64,000 nucleotides of DNA from Aphrophora alni. Taxonomy: Eukaryota > Arthropoda > Insecta > Hemiptera > Aphrophoridae. The position numbers and the translations under genes were made by a program. Below are positions 24,921 to 36,285 of this stretch, in pieces (positions within the stretch are counted from its first letter, which is position 1; every line of letters begins with the position of its first letter). The notes beneath the pieces are model-generated. The model worked only from the letters and a program-made list of their open reading frames with translations, had not been told where the DNA came from and made no database searches. The DNA is taken from the NCBI GenBank assembly GCA_963513935.1, contig OY740769.1, positions 68,220,984-68,284,983 on the forward strand, read 5' to 3'.

Positions 24921-25380
24921 CTTTTTTTTCCCTTTTCTAACTGTAGAAAATCTTCTTACGTGTTTGTAGATTTTTTTATACCCTTAGTAATATAATAATA
25001 AAAATAAAGAATATTGTCAAGACAAATATCAAGTTAAATATTTACTTTAACTAATTAAATAACAAAATTATTTATTTTGTGTGAGATTATACTTCATAAC
25101 AAAATTTAATTTAATTTAGTAAAAACCTGTAAGACAGCTGAGGAACAGCTTGTTCAGTTGGAATAAATTTGTTGCATTGTTGTACTTACAATTTTACCAT
25201 TTTATTTACTGTTCGATTCTGTGTTGGATAACGTATTGTTTAAGAGGAGGTATCTGAAATAGGTTTTTTTTCTACTTATATTAAAATTTTCTGTTTACGT
25301 TTTAAACAATTTTTTTTTAATGAAATAATTGTGACAACAGTTTTTATTATTTTTTGTTATAACGGAACATTATTGTAATA
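24921..25380. other. AT-rich non-coding DNA, nothing recognised
   Basis: No continuation of the Penelope-like element (reverse transcriptase) could be seen on the minus strand here, consistent with 5' truncation. Confidence 0.45.
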
Positions 25381-25465
25381 TTGAAATGTTAGTCATCCTA
25401 TTTACAGATTGCCAGACAACAATCGTGCAAAAACGCATCCATTATATGGAGGGTGATTACTTAAT

Positions 25466-25756
25466 CGTCAATTGTCAAGTATTTTTTTTTTAAATTCTCC
25501 GTTGCAAGTTAATAGAAACTGAAAGCTTTTGTCCCTGATCTCATGGTCGAGAGACCGCGAAGAACAAGAACGCTGGAGCTAGAAGTACGTTTATTAGAAC
25601 AAATTGAAAAAAAATCAGAGAAAAGTACAAGAATGGTTGTGTTCCGTGAAAAAGTGGATCGTATGACTGTTGGAGGATTCTGCGAAGCCAACAGCTGTAT
25701 CCTTTTTATCGTCAAACAGTACAATCGATTATTGATGACGTTTATGTAATAAAGTA
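25466..25756 (+). pseudogene. DDE transposase N-terminal helix-turn-helix region, frameshifted
   Basis: The reading proceeds through KLIETESF (about 25506-25529), shifts frame, then RPRRTRTLELEVRLLEQIEK...STR (25552-25633) and VDRMTVGG (to about 25677). It shifts again to ILRSQQLYPFYRQTVQSIID (25678-25737). The pattern ETGSF, G-R-P-R..RT, STR, V..MTVWRVL..Q.LYP[FY]H.Q.VQ is the N-terminal DNA-binding half of an arthropod transposase family related to IS630/Tc1-mariner. The expected Trp of MTVW is lost at the second frameshift. The DDE catalytic half does not follow, so this is a truncated fossil. A related C-terminal piece lies at 42660-42944. Confidence 0.65.
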
Positions 25757-27890
25757 ATTGTACAAAAACTGATAACTAATCCACAATTTATCGCCAAATT
25801 ATTTTTCTCTGTTGATGTTGAATTCATCCGAAATAGAATTATCAATTTCCATAAAAACCATATTTGGACACTTAAATTATGAACATCCTTATTTCATAAT
25901 CCATTCGATATTTTAGTGATTATTTTATGTAAACGTTTGTGCTTTTATCATCGATGATTCACTGATTGATCCTTATTTTTTACCAGTAGACTACTATTAA
26001 ACGACGACACTTAAAAAGTATGGTTTACAATAGACTTGTCCAAAGGGTAGAAAATCTTTAAAATAAGAACTGATAAAATGTTTCTATTTATCAGAGCGGA
26101 AGGTGTAAGGAAACTCATTATATTGTCGACTCATACATTTTAATGCCATGAATGAAGGCCATTTCGAACATTTGCTCGAACATTACCTGTATTTATGATA
26201 ATTTAATTATTATATTATTCATGTTTTGTTCTAGAAATGTTACATGAAAGCTGAGAAAAAATAAATGATTTAATTTCACAAATTACATTTTTAAACAGGA
26301 CACTTTTAGTTAAGTTCTGTTTGCAGAATTTAAAAAAAGAATACCTAGGTACACTTTTTCGATACACGTCGTGTATACATAATCTATATCCGTGATTGGA
26401 ATTTGATGTGTACTTTAATATCAAAATTGTGTTTCCTTTTCCGCGACGGATAACACTTTAAAAAAATCGGCAAAAAGTAAAAATAAAATGTTTAATTAAT
26501 TGTTTTTTTTTAAATAATGTGGTGTCATATTTTGAATCGAATTTCTTCCACCAACGAAGTCAGTAGTCTCTTATTTTGGAATGTCTCACAAAATAACAAC
26601 AATAGTAAAAGCAGTTATTAAACGTAACGTGTGCTTAATAAATTGGAACACCTATCTATAGAACAAGTTCTAAGTATACTTAGTTTGTTGTCTATTGTTG
26701 TACACTTAATATAGTAATAAGATTCCGTAGTCATAATGATTGACACATGTTTTCTTCCAACATAATCATATTTTGCGTAAAATGTTATATTCCTTCCGTT
26801 TCACAATTTGGCACAAGACAAGTAACTGTCTAAACTGTTACTTGTAGCAAAACCTCCTTCTCTTGCAATAGCCATTTCAACAATCGTGAGCTGACCAGGA
26901 GAAATAATTTGATGGGCATCCACATTGAACAATTACAACCGTAAAAATCACAGAAACATTATACAAGTGTACTCAACGTCGTACCTACTCATATATATTT
27001 ACCTTCGTCACTCGCTTAGCTCGTGTCAGCCGCTTACAATTTTATTTCGAAAGGCCAGGATCAAAAATTGTAATTCCGACAGTACAATCATCATTTTTAT
27101 GTTTAGTTAATAGTTTTTGGTAGCACTGAATGTGAAGTTGAAATGTGTAAACTTATACCATGCGGTATTTTTTAAGATGAGTATACTCAAAAGATATGAA
27201 AAAAAAAAAAATAATAATAATATTAAACTGTTATGCCGTATTTATATTTTTTAATGAATATCAACCAGTTTCTACATTATATTTACAAAAGTCTATGATT
27301 TCAATGTGAAAACACTATCTATTTAAATAAACAATGTTTACTTTACTTATTTACAGGATAAAAATAACAAGGAATCTCTTAGAAGAACAATAATGAAAAA
27401 TATATGTCCACTTTCTTTCTAGATAGCAACGTGTCATACTACACTCCCTACCCCCTTCTCCCACCCCAATACGTAAAAAGACACTAACAAAAGAATCGGA
27501 AACAAATATTCTAATTATAAACATTGGAAGGCTTATGATTTTTACCTCATTTGAAGACCAATTAGGATGGGAATTATGAATAAGGCGATCTGTTTATAAT
27601 TGTTTATAAATATCAAAGTTATTATAACATAAGGCCGAGGTATAAAATACAAAATTAAAATTTATTCAGTATCACATGTATAAAATTTTCTTCTTACAAT
27701 AATACTCATTTTTGAAAACATTAAATAGGCCTATCTAGTTGTCGGAGGAAAAACAAGGTATTTGTTTTCTGAAACAAAAATGGTAGATCAAAAATGTGTT
27801 TATATATGGTGGAGAAATTTGTTCCTTAAATGTAAAAAAACAAAAAAAACAAACAGATAACAGCTATGAAGATAGATAGTGTTGTGATTG
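25757..27890. other. AT-rich non-coding DNA, nothing recognised
   Basis: No transposase catalytic region follows the preceding fragment. Open frames are at most about 70 codons and without motifs. Confidence 0.5.
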
Positions 27891-28200
27891 AGTCGCTTTA
27901 AAAAAATTACAAAGATCTCGTAGATGAGAAATTAGAGATGAAAGAAAATGTAGTTGATTGGCTAGGAAAAAATATCTGCTCTGGTTTATTGGTTGGACGG
28001 GAAACGTCTGAAGACCGATAGCCTAAAATTATAATGAAATGGTCACAAGAAGACAAGCCACGGTGTTTGGATGGAGGACGTCTATAACACATTTAAAGAA
28101 GAGGTTTAGAAGATGGTTTTTGATAGGGGGGGGGGGGGGGTGAGTGTGCAGAAGAGAATTATGGGGCAACAGATAGAAAAAGAAGAATCAGGTATTGAGA
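27891..28200 (+). other. Purine-rich, possibly coding-derived remnant with poly(G) run
   Basis: The plus frame beginning near 27904 reads KNYKDLVDEKLEMKENVVDW and stays open to a stop near 28019. It then continues in broken pieces, ending at a run of about 15 G (28126-28141). This resembles an eroded retroelement segment, but I cannot assign a family. The poly(G) run may form a G-quadruplex. Confidence 0.25.
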
Positions 28201-28899
28201 AGACATGAAATATAACTTACACGCATTGTTAAAGCATTCGAAACTAACATATTAATTTCTTATACTGAAGACTAAGAAAAATCAATTATTACGAAAATTG
28301 AATTGGGGTGTCATGCAGTTAAATGGTGTATCAAACTATAAATAAAATTTATAGAGAGAAAAAAAATATTGACCACTTTTAATATATAATAAGATACACA
28401 TGGACCACATAGAAAATTAAAATACAATAAAACATATTGGAAATAACTAAATGAAACGTTTAAAAAAAATGCTGTTACATTGAAACGGTAGATGAAACTT
28501 ATATAAATAAATACTTTCATATCATCTACTCTTAGTTAACACGAAAATATTTACATAATTTACATTGAAATAACGCACAGATTACAATAATCGCGGCGTT
28601 TGAATTGAAGACGAAAGAAAGGATTTAAATATGGAAATTTCAGATAAAGGAAACGATAACAAAACAACAAGAATGGAGAGAATCTTCATAAAGAAAAACA
28701 AAGGAACGTTAAATATAAGGAATTAAGAAAACCATATAATACTTTGAGGAATATATTAATATTATAGGAAAAGATGTATATTTATGTATTAATTAATAAA
28801 ATGTATTTTATTTATTATAAAATTTCTCAAGAGTACTGAAAGAATTGAACTCATCTAATGAATAAAGTATGACCATAATAAAAAATTAATAATGAACAA
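28201..28899. other. AT-rich non-coding DNA, nothing recognised
   Basis: No motif-bearing frame; it may contain eroded upstream sequence of the retrotransposon remnant that follows. Confidence 0.4.
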
Positions 28900-29260
28900 C
28901 AGTGAAAATGCCGAAATACACCCTATTGAAATAGCAAAAACAAAAAACGGATCCAAGAGTAGAAAAATAACAGGAAATCTCTAGGATTAGATGGGATAAA
29001 TTTGGAGGTAATAAAATATGAAAGAACATTCATGAACCGGAAACCATTACAGTTATACAGCAGATACAGCAGTAATACACTGAAAGCAAAGTCACAAAAA
29101 GGATTATAAAAGCTCTAGCTATTTCTATACTCAAAAAGGAAACAACATTCGAACTACCGGATGCACAATGCAGATTACAAAATATACACGAAAGTGATAA
29201 ATATATTATGCTAGCATATTTCAGTAATTACATATTTAGTAGAAAAACAAGAAGTATTGG
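28900..29260 (+). mobile_element. Non-LTR retrotransposon (LINE) reverse transcriptase remnant
   Basis: Plus-strand readings give KSLGLDGINLEVIKYER (about 28975-29025), matching the K-S-P-G-x-D-G-I..E.IK box at the start of LINE reverse transcriptases. TFMNRKPLQLY follows in frame. Farther on, DYKIYTKVIN (about 29172-29201) matches the Y-K-I-..K-.-... box. Stops and frameshifts separate the blocks, so it is inactive. The spacing fits reverse transcriptase domains 0 to 2. The palm catalytic box is not visible downstream. RTE-like or related clades are possible; clade assignment is a guess. Confidence 0.6.
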
Positions 29261-29700
29261 AAAGTGGTGCGTTTACTAATATATTTATATAAAGAGAATT
29301 TAATTTCGAGACTCGAATATCGTTTACTAGATACTCTACCGTTTCAGGGAATGTAAAAGTTATGCAATATAAATAGAGAAAAGGGAATACCCGTAACATC
29401 TGCACAAAAATACCTACAAGAATTAATAATGACGCAGAACTATAAACAGAAAGTGACAACAATCTTTAAATTTAGGGTTACTAAGCCTACGTTGGTTAAA
29501 TGTTTCCAACCTCAATTTTTTTCCCGCGGAAACAAAATAAGTATGGTATGTGAAAATCGAATGAGAGGTAGGGGGTACCATCATGGGCAGTGCATCCATG
29601 TATTTTTTTACACACGCAAGACGCGCCAGTTGCTGACAGTTGACTTGCCTGTGAGTGAAAGAATGTATTTATCGTCAATAGGATTTTCATGGCCGAACCC
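29261..29700 (+). other. Unassigned sequence between LINE and mariner remnants
   Basis: The plus frame 29429-29704 is open for 91 codons and the minus frame 29690-29496 for 64. Neither shows a family motif. The 29550-29700 part is less AT-rich and could be the 5' part of the mariner-type element just downstream. Confidence 0.3.
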
Positions 29701-29710
29701 TTGAAAAGTG

Positions 29711-29829
29711 GTGGAGCATACCAAAGTAAAACTTAGCAATACCCAAGTGGAAACCATTCAGAAGATTCAGCTGGCTTTTGACGTCGATACCATGACATCC
29801 CATAGAACTAAAGAGTTATATTTATTAAC
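29711..29829 (+). pseudogene. Mariner-type transposase N-terminal fragment
   Basis: The frame starting GTGGAGCAT encodes VEHTKVKLSNTQVETIQKIQ and continues LAFDVDTMTSHRTKELYL. This follows the mariner N-terminal helix-turn-helix pattern: V-K-L-..-T-x-E-T-[IF]-..[IL]-..A[FY]-..D-.MS..R..EWY. The conserved Trp-Tyr after the second helix is replaced, and the frame ends soon after with no DDD catalytic domain. It is therefore a short truncated remnant of about 40 codons. Confidence 0.5.
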
Positions 29830-31575
29830 ATATTTGATTGTCAATTATTTTAGATTTATCCATGTTTGTTTAGTATAAAATATTAGTTTGGGATTTAAAT
29901 GTACAACCCAAAAACGTGAAATTTTATTCCTTAATTCTTATTCAAATGATTACTCATTGCTTTATAATCTCTAAGACATTAAGGTAAATATTTTTACTGA
30001 AATATGGTATACTACAACAACCTGTGTACATCAAAGTTATTGTTTATTCATTTTACAATGTTATAATGTAAAAGAGAAACACTATATATTACAATTAAAA
30101 AATCTGAAACCACATATTATACTTACTGAAATCCCCAGTTATTGTAATTGAATTGTAAAAATTGCAGACTTACCTGAAACAGAAAAGATGAGAGTCAAGA
30201 TTTGGCAATTACTCTTTAAATTTACATTCATATATTCCGAATCTAATTTTAAACACAGCAGGTAACTTTCTCGCGTACAAATAGCATGGAAAGGAACGTA
30301 TGACACTTGGGGATTTGTACGTGTTCACCACATGGCTTTTCTTCTACTTTCGTAAAAACCAATCGGTAAAAATATATGAGAACGCAACATCAATTTGGAA
30401 GTCTGAAGTGATAAAACAGCAATTTATAAACTGAAGAAGGGTTCATGTTACACCATACTTACTTGGAATCTCTCATAAAGTGATGTAGACCAAACTTTTA
30501 CAATTACACCAGACTTCTACCCATCAACTTTCAACATTTTGAACTATTTTATATTCCCCTACTTGAGGTAATATGTGAAATCATTTTATACTTCATTTAT
30601 TTTCAATCTCAATTCTTACTCCATATTATCATCCAATACATAACATCCGTGGGCACACACTTGGTACCAAAGTTTAAATTTTTGTATAACTCTTACAAAC
30701 CTTTCCCCACTATCCTAATTTTAACTCCTGATTAATGAATTATTTGTTCAAAATTGTATTATTCTATAATAAATCTATACCGTAATTAGTTTTAAATGTT
30801 TAATTATCCGGATTGCAGTATCAGTTAATAAATACAGTGCATGTTCTCCATTCTATCCTTTACTTAAACTGTTTTGATACAGATTTGTTGTCTTTATTGT
30901 TTGTGTTATCATTTCTTTTTATGGGAAACGTCTTTACGTACGGTAAACTAAATTGGATTCATGCTGCTAAACGGGTAATGAAAACGCTGTACCCCCGTTG
31001 CTTTGATAGACAACGCTACTGGTTTTCCAACACGTTTGGGAAATCAGTTTTCGTTTGGTAGTCAAGAGACACTGTTAGTTCTTAATTACATTTTTGAGTA
31101 ACGTATACTAATTCTTTGTTATAATATACTTCCATATTTGTATTTGAATAATATTATTTTTGTGATTTTACTATAGTGTATAGTTTTGATAGTAAAGACT
31201 CATATTATTCATGCTAATAACGTTGGTGGCGCTCAACGTTATTATTCCTGAGTAGTTAATTGATTTCATTAATTAAAAAGTAAAAATGTACTATCATTTG
31301 TGTTTAAATATAACTTTGATATCATTATAATGAATGCGTAGATAAACAACCTTCTGAATTACCTATAATTTTGAGTGGACATTTTAATGTCACTCAAATT
31401 TTGCTTTAGACGAGTTATCTTTGATTTATTTTTTAAATCGTAAAATTAATTTTAAAAAAATAATGATCATAATGTAAAAAAACCTCTTATGTAAAATTCA
31501 CGGTTTATGAAGAGGGGGGAGCTGAGATTCTACAAGTACTTATCTCTTCAATTCCTTTAATGCCCTACTACATTC
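29830..31575. other. AT-rich non-coding DNA, nothing recognised
   Basis: An 82-codon plus frame at 30813-31061 is hydrophobic and Leu/Phe-rich with no recognisable family or splice context. Confidence 0.5.
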
Positions 31576-31579
31576 TATG

Positions 31580-31668
31580 GTTTTCGCAGGCAACCCGATT
31601 TCTATTGCTTGTCAAACAAGAGTAGTAGGCACGCTACCAACCAGATGCCGGGCGTTATAGGCCTAGTT
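31580..31668 (-). repeat. Possible tRNA-derived SINE head, degenerate
   Basis: On the minus strand, GCCCGGCATCTGGTTGGTAG begins like a tRNA-derived SINE 5' end, with an A-box-like TGGTTGGTAGCGTGCC. About 45 bases later CGGGTTGCCTGC lies where a B box (GGTTCGANNCC) would be, but it is poorly conserved. A cloverleaf does not fold convincingly by eye, so this is not a functional tRNA. Confidence 0.3.
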
Positions 31669-32820
31669 AATATTTTCTGTTGTTTTAGGAGTCAATTGAA
31701 ACAAATTTTCTCTAAGAATTTCCAAAAACTTCCTTCAATATCAATGTTATAAATGTTCTTAATAATTAGGAATTTACAAATCAGTTTTCAAGAATATAGA
31801 GATTGAAAGAAAATTGATTTAGACGTTTAAGCGATCTGCATATAATAAATATTGTAGTTAGAATAATATCAAAGTCATTACGGGGAGAATTTTTAACATT
31901 TAAACACTCTGATTTTATCTGTATGCCATTCGTATGAAGATACTAGTCATAAAAATAGAATTAGTCTAATTAATATTTAAAGTCACTGAACTACCAATAA
32001 TTGCATCCTACTTGTTTCGAATGATATCTCTTTCTTATTACTTCAAAATAATGTTCTTTATCATTTAAAAAAACTAATCTGAGCAAATAATATCTTGTAT
32101 ATGACATATCGGTGACAGTTGCAATGTTTCATACAATACTAAAACATTATAAAAATCTGTTGATCCATTTTTGAGAAATTATAGCGACAAAGTTAATTTA
32201 TTGATGTCATATACCTAACATTTAACATTTAATTTAGATGCGTATGTTTGAAGATAATAACAAAATCGTGCTGTTTATAACGAAATGCGTTAAATTTGAG
32301 TAAAAATTAGCCACAATCGTTACATCTGAATTTGACTACACTACAAATAATATAGACCTCAGTTTACAACACATTTGAGCTACAATAATTCTATTTCACG
32401 TACGCTGTTAGTTTAAAAAAAAAAAAAAAAGAAAAAAAGAGAGCACTAATTCTAAACCATATAAGTAGTTTTTTGATTATTCATTGTTAAGACATAGCAT
32501 TTCGTAATCAACTCAGCTGTTCCAAATCAATTACTCACAATCTCGCTATGGATCTTTTCACAATCACAATACTATCTCTAATGAGAACTTAGGAGTAGGA
32601 CATCGAAGTGTGACGTCACTATTGTTTTACATTGTTTCCATTAAGGCTTATGCAAATTGTGCCCGAGGCATAGCACGGAGCTTGCCACTTTAGTGTGTAT
32701 ACAAGCACGTTCAAATACTCACCTCTTGACTTTGTCATCTCTATGTTGTGTCGTATAGGGACTGAATCTTATTTACGACCTATACAAAATATGTTCCGGA
32801 ATTCCCGTCCAAACGTTTTG

Positions 32821-32822
<2 letters not shown>
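31669..32822. other. AT-rich DNA with an isolated CRE octamer
   Basis: A short A-rich run (32415-32430) and a perfect TGACGTCA palindrome at 32611-32618, the CRE/ATF binding consensus. No promoter elements or gene start could be tied to it. Confidence 0.4.

Positions 32823-32867
<45 letters not shown>
32823..32867. repeat. (TA)n microsatellite
   Basis: Pure AT array of about 45 bp. Confidence 0.95.
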
Positions 32868-32869
<2 letters not shown>

Positions 32870-34436
32870 GAAATAACTATTTCTTTTATTTATTCACCAA
32901 TCTTATTTTGAAGATAAACATAACAATAATAATGAAATATTTTGTTATATTCAAATTAAAGTTTAAATAAAAGGTATCCAAAAGACTTACTGATACCAAA
33001 AATATTTGATTTGGATGTAGTACTCTTTTTAAATACACTAACAGTTTTAAAACGATGAAGAACTTACCTATACACCAGTTAAAATTCAAAACGTTGTAAT
33101 GAAAATTTTAAAATGGTGGTATTTATACACATTAATGTGTGTCAAGTGTATTAAAAAAATGAACTTTTAATACAGTCGATTTACAGGTTTATTGACTGTT
33201 TAAAATTAACATGTAACACATTCGATTGTCGATATAAAGTAACTTGAAAGCTTAGGAGCGAAAATTAATCTATAATAGTAATAATTTTTTATCATCACAG
33301 ATTTTACACACTTTTAATTTCCAATCTTAAGCTTTCAAATTAGTTTATATTGACATTGTTAAAAGGCTACTGAGAGCTAATGTCCCTACAAAATTATAGT
33401 GAGTAAAATGGAAGATTGGAAAGACCTTTGAATGTAAAGCTACGAAGTAAGAAACAGTGAAGTCATGATCACGAGAGCAACAAAGTACACAGTCACGAGA
33501 TTTAATAAACAAGTGTAAACATAGCATTCCATAAATAGGCTAGGTAAGTATTATGATGACTACTTGTTTAACATTTCTTACAAATATTTCGTTTTCATTG
33601 GTAAAGGAACTATAACTCCTAAACTGATTTATTCATAAATAATTCATTCTTAAATAAAGGTTATTGATAAATTGATTATAACTGACAATTTCACTTCTAG
33701 TAGCGTTTACAAAAAAAGTAAATTTTTAAATTGTTCAAAATTATCAAAGAAAATCAAAATATGCCAAAAATATGGCATTTAAGAAGAAACTGCAGGATTG
33801 TAACGATTTTATATTTAATATCTTTTAAAGTATCCAGTATATAGGTAGTCGGTAGCTAACGTTGCACTTGCTGAGAGTACAACTAGTGGCTGAAAACATC
33901 AGCTGACCAAAAAACCTTCCATTTCAATAGACATGTTACTCATATGACGCTTAAACCACTTAACAGACAGCAATAATCATAATAAATTCACAAGTATGGA
34001 AACAGTGAGTCTCTTTTTTTTTATTTATAGATACTTGGCGAATTGGAGGGTATGTTTGCGTGACGAGAAATAAGCCCTACTTCCACTCCACTTCAAAGGC
34101 AAGGCCAAGTACAAAACTAGCCACCGCCTACTTGTTATCTTAAGAGATAAAAACCAAAACTCTCGACTCCAAATTATAATTCGATGTCTATTTTACATAT
34201 TTCTTTACACATATTGTATTTACTAGAAAGTATTTCAATCAGCTTCTAAATGTAACAGAAAAAGTAGAAAAACAATTAGTTGTTCCTATATATTATGTTT
34301 ATGCATCCTGTCATTTGTCTATGAACTGTAACCTTAACCGATATAATAATATTAAAATGGTTTAAGATCTCAAAATTTGGATGTAACTTTTAACACTTAT
34401 AACATGTCTTAAAGTTAGCAATTAAAATTGAAACCA
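32868..34436. other. AT-rich non-coding DNA, nothing recognised
   Basis: Open frames are under 70 codons and without motifs; no element was recognised. Confidence 0.5.
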
Positions 34437-34471
34437 ACGTTGGTTCTCAGAGTACTGAAATCTTAATGGAG
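34437..34471 (+). repeat. Direct repeat copy 1 (about 35 bp)
   Basis: ACGTTGGTTCTCAGAGTACT, followed by GAAATCTTAATGGAG. It recurs at 35202-35236 with about three mismatches. The 0.77 kb between copies contains no recognised coding region, so the pair may bound a decayed element. Confidence 0.7.
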
Positions 34472-35201
34472 GCAGGTGTGACGAAATTGGTTGAAACAAT
34501 ATAGTTGACATCTGTGATGAGATAATTACGTCGAATTTATCAGAAAATGGATTTAATTTTAAGAGAAGGTTTTTGCCGGTCCATGATTTAATAGGAAGCA
34601 TTAGGTACTATTTCATTTGAATATAATAGCTAAAAATTCAAGTGCTTTAAAGGAGAATTAATGGAAGTTGGATCTATGTAGATCAGGATTGTGAAAGAGA
34701 AGAAAGAATTATGGTCAAGAAATTTATTAAAATTAGAGTGGGAATAAATAATCCAGACAGAGTGAAAAATTTCTATACACTAGTTCTTAATTTAAGTAAC
34801 CAATTTAGGTTATAAGTTTTGTCTTCGCGAAGTATTAATTAAGTGATGAGGCTTACTTGGCTGTAGAGGAGATCAAGAAGTCTAAGGCGAACAGAAACAG
34901 CCGTAAAATATTACCAACTGTTTTTCTTCACTACAGTGAATTCAGCTCTCTGGTAAATCATTCCAAATGTAAAACTTATCAAATTGAAGGATATTTTTAT
35001 TTAAATCTTGTTGTGTTATTAAGCAATTGTTCATTGAAGGTTTTTTTAAACATGTATAATTCAGATCAGATAAATAATATATCTAATTGAAAGATCTGTA
35101 GAAGTATGTGTGCTTCCATAGGTATACAAAACTGAGTTGAAATAAACTTCTATTACTTCGTATACAAAAATAAATAAATTTCGTGTTAAATCGTAGCGTT
35201 T
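34472..35201. other. Sequence between the direct repeats
   Basis: A purine-rich stretch without a recognisable protein. A 77-codon plus frame (34857-35090) starts with a basic, Lys-rich segment but shows no family motif. Confidence 0.35.
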
Positions 35202-35236
35202 ACGTTGGTTCTCAGCGTTCTGAAATCATAATGGAG
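35202..35236 (+). repeat. Direct repeat copy 2 (about 35 bp)
   Basis: ACGTTGGTTCTCAGCGTTCT, followed by GAAATCATAATGGAG; partner of 34437-34471. Confidence 0.7.
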
Positions 35237-35515
35237 TTAAAACATGTCTAGCCTCACTACAGTTCTGATTGGGAGGACAATCGGGTTGTGCACATTTTAT
35301 TCCAGTTAATAGTGTTGTATTTTTCTCTTTTTACACTCTTCCCAGTCACTTTTTGTTCGTGTAACATCCTGTAGGTAACATTGTTGAAAAATAAGGTATT
35401 TTGGTACGGAATATCTCGTAAACGTGTAGTCTTTATGAGTTAACGAAAAAGGGGAAGTGCATTCCACGGAGTGATTAAAATATAAAGTCATGAAGTACGG
35501 GGAGATATGGAGAGA
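35237..35515. other. Non-coding flank of the GA tract
   Basis: No gene or element recognised. The minus-strand open frame spanning this flank and the GA tract is an artefact of the repeat. Confidence 0.5.
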
Positions 35516-35881
<366 letters not shown>

Positions 35882-36109
35882 ATGTCTTAAATTTCTAAAT
35901 CGGTTTGAAAATACCTGTTCTATGGGTCCTCGTAAAATAAAAATACAAAATATTGCCAATATAATAATTTTTTAATTCACCACAAGTTGTTATCTGAGTT
36001 AATTAGTAAATGTAGTAGTTATGTCCTGATCCTATCAATTCTTTCTTGATCTGCAATTCCTTTAAATTAGTTAAGAAAACCTTGACCCAGTCTAACCAGA
36101 CGACATTAT

Positions 36110-36285
36110 AAAACCAGATTTTAAATAAATATTGAGCTTGACTTGTGAGAAAATGGTAGATAGAATAAAACACAACACCTCACAAAAATTATTTCTTTCT
36201 TAATCAAACACGTTTCAACAACAAGGTCGCCATCCCCTGTGGTACATGAGCTACAATAACTAAACTATAACTGTATCAATAGCTT
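36110..36285 (-). mobile_element. Penelope-type 3' tail, solo fragment
   Basis: Read on the minus strand this contains TTTAGTTATTGTAGCTCATG, then ACCTTGTTGTTGAAACGTGT and TCACAAGTCAAGCTCAATAT in order. The same order of blocks occurs in the tails at 53364-53570 (GTTTGGTTGGTGTAGCTGGT, ACCTTGTCGTTGAAACGCGT, TAATAAGTCAAGCTGAACAT). The hairpin core here is eroded: CAGGGGA replaces CTGAAGA at 36239-36233. No coding part remains. Confidence 0.6.

Noticed and set aside
32695..32830. A minus-strand exon ending at a GTGAGTATT donor near 32723
   Set aside because: The donor string is excellent, but the only frame open through it has about 16 codons before an upstream stop, with no acceptor or recognisable peptide.
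34868..34905. A mini-exon between CTGTAG and GTAAAA
   Set aside because: Only about 36 bp, with a weak acceptor and no support beyond the two dinucleotides.
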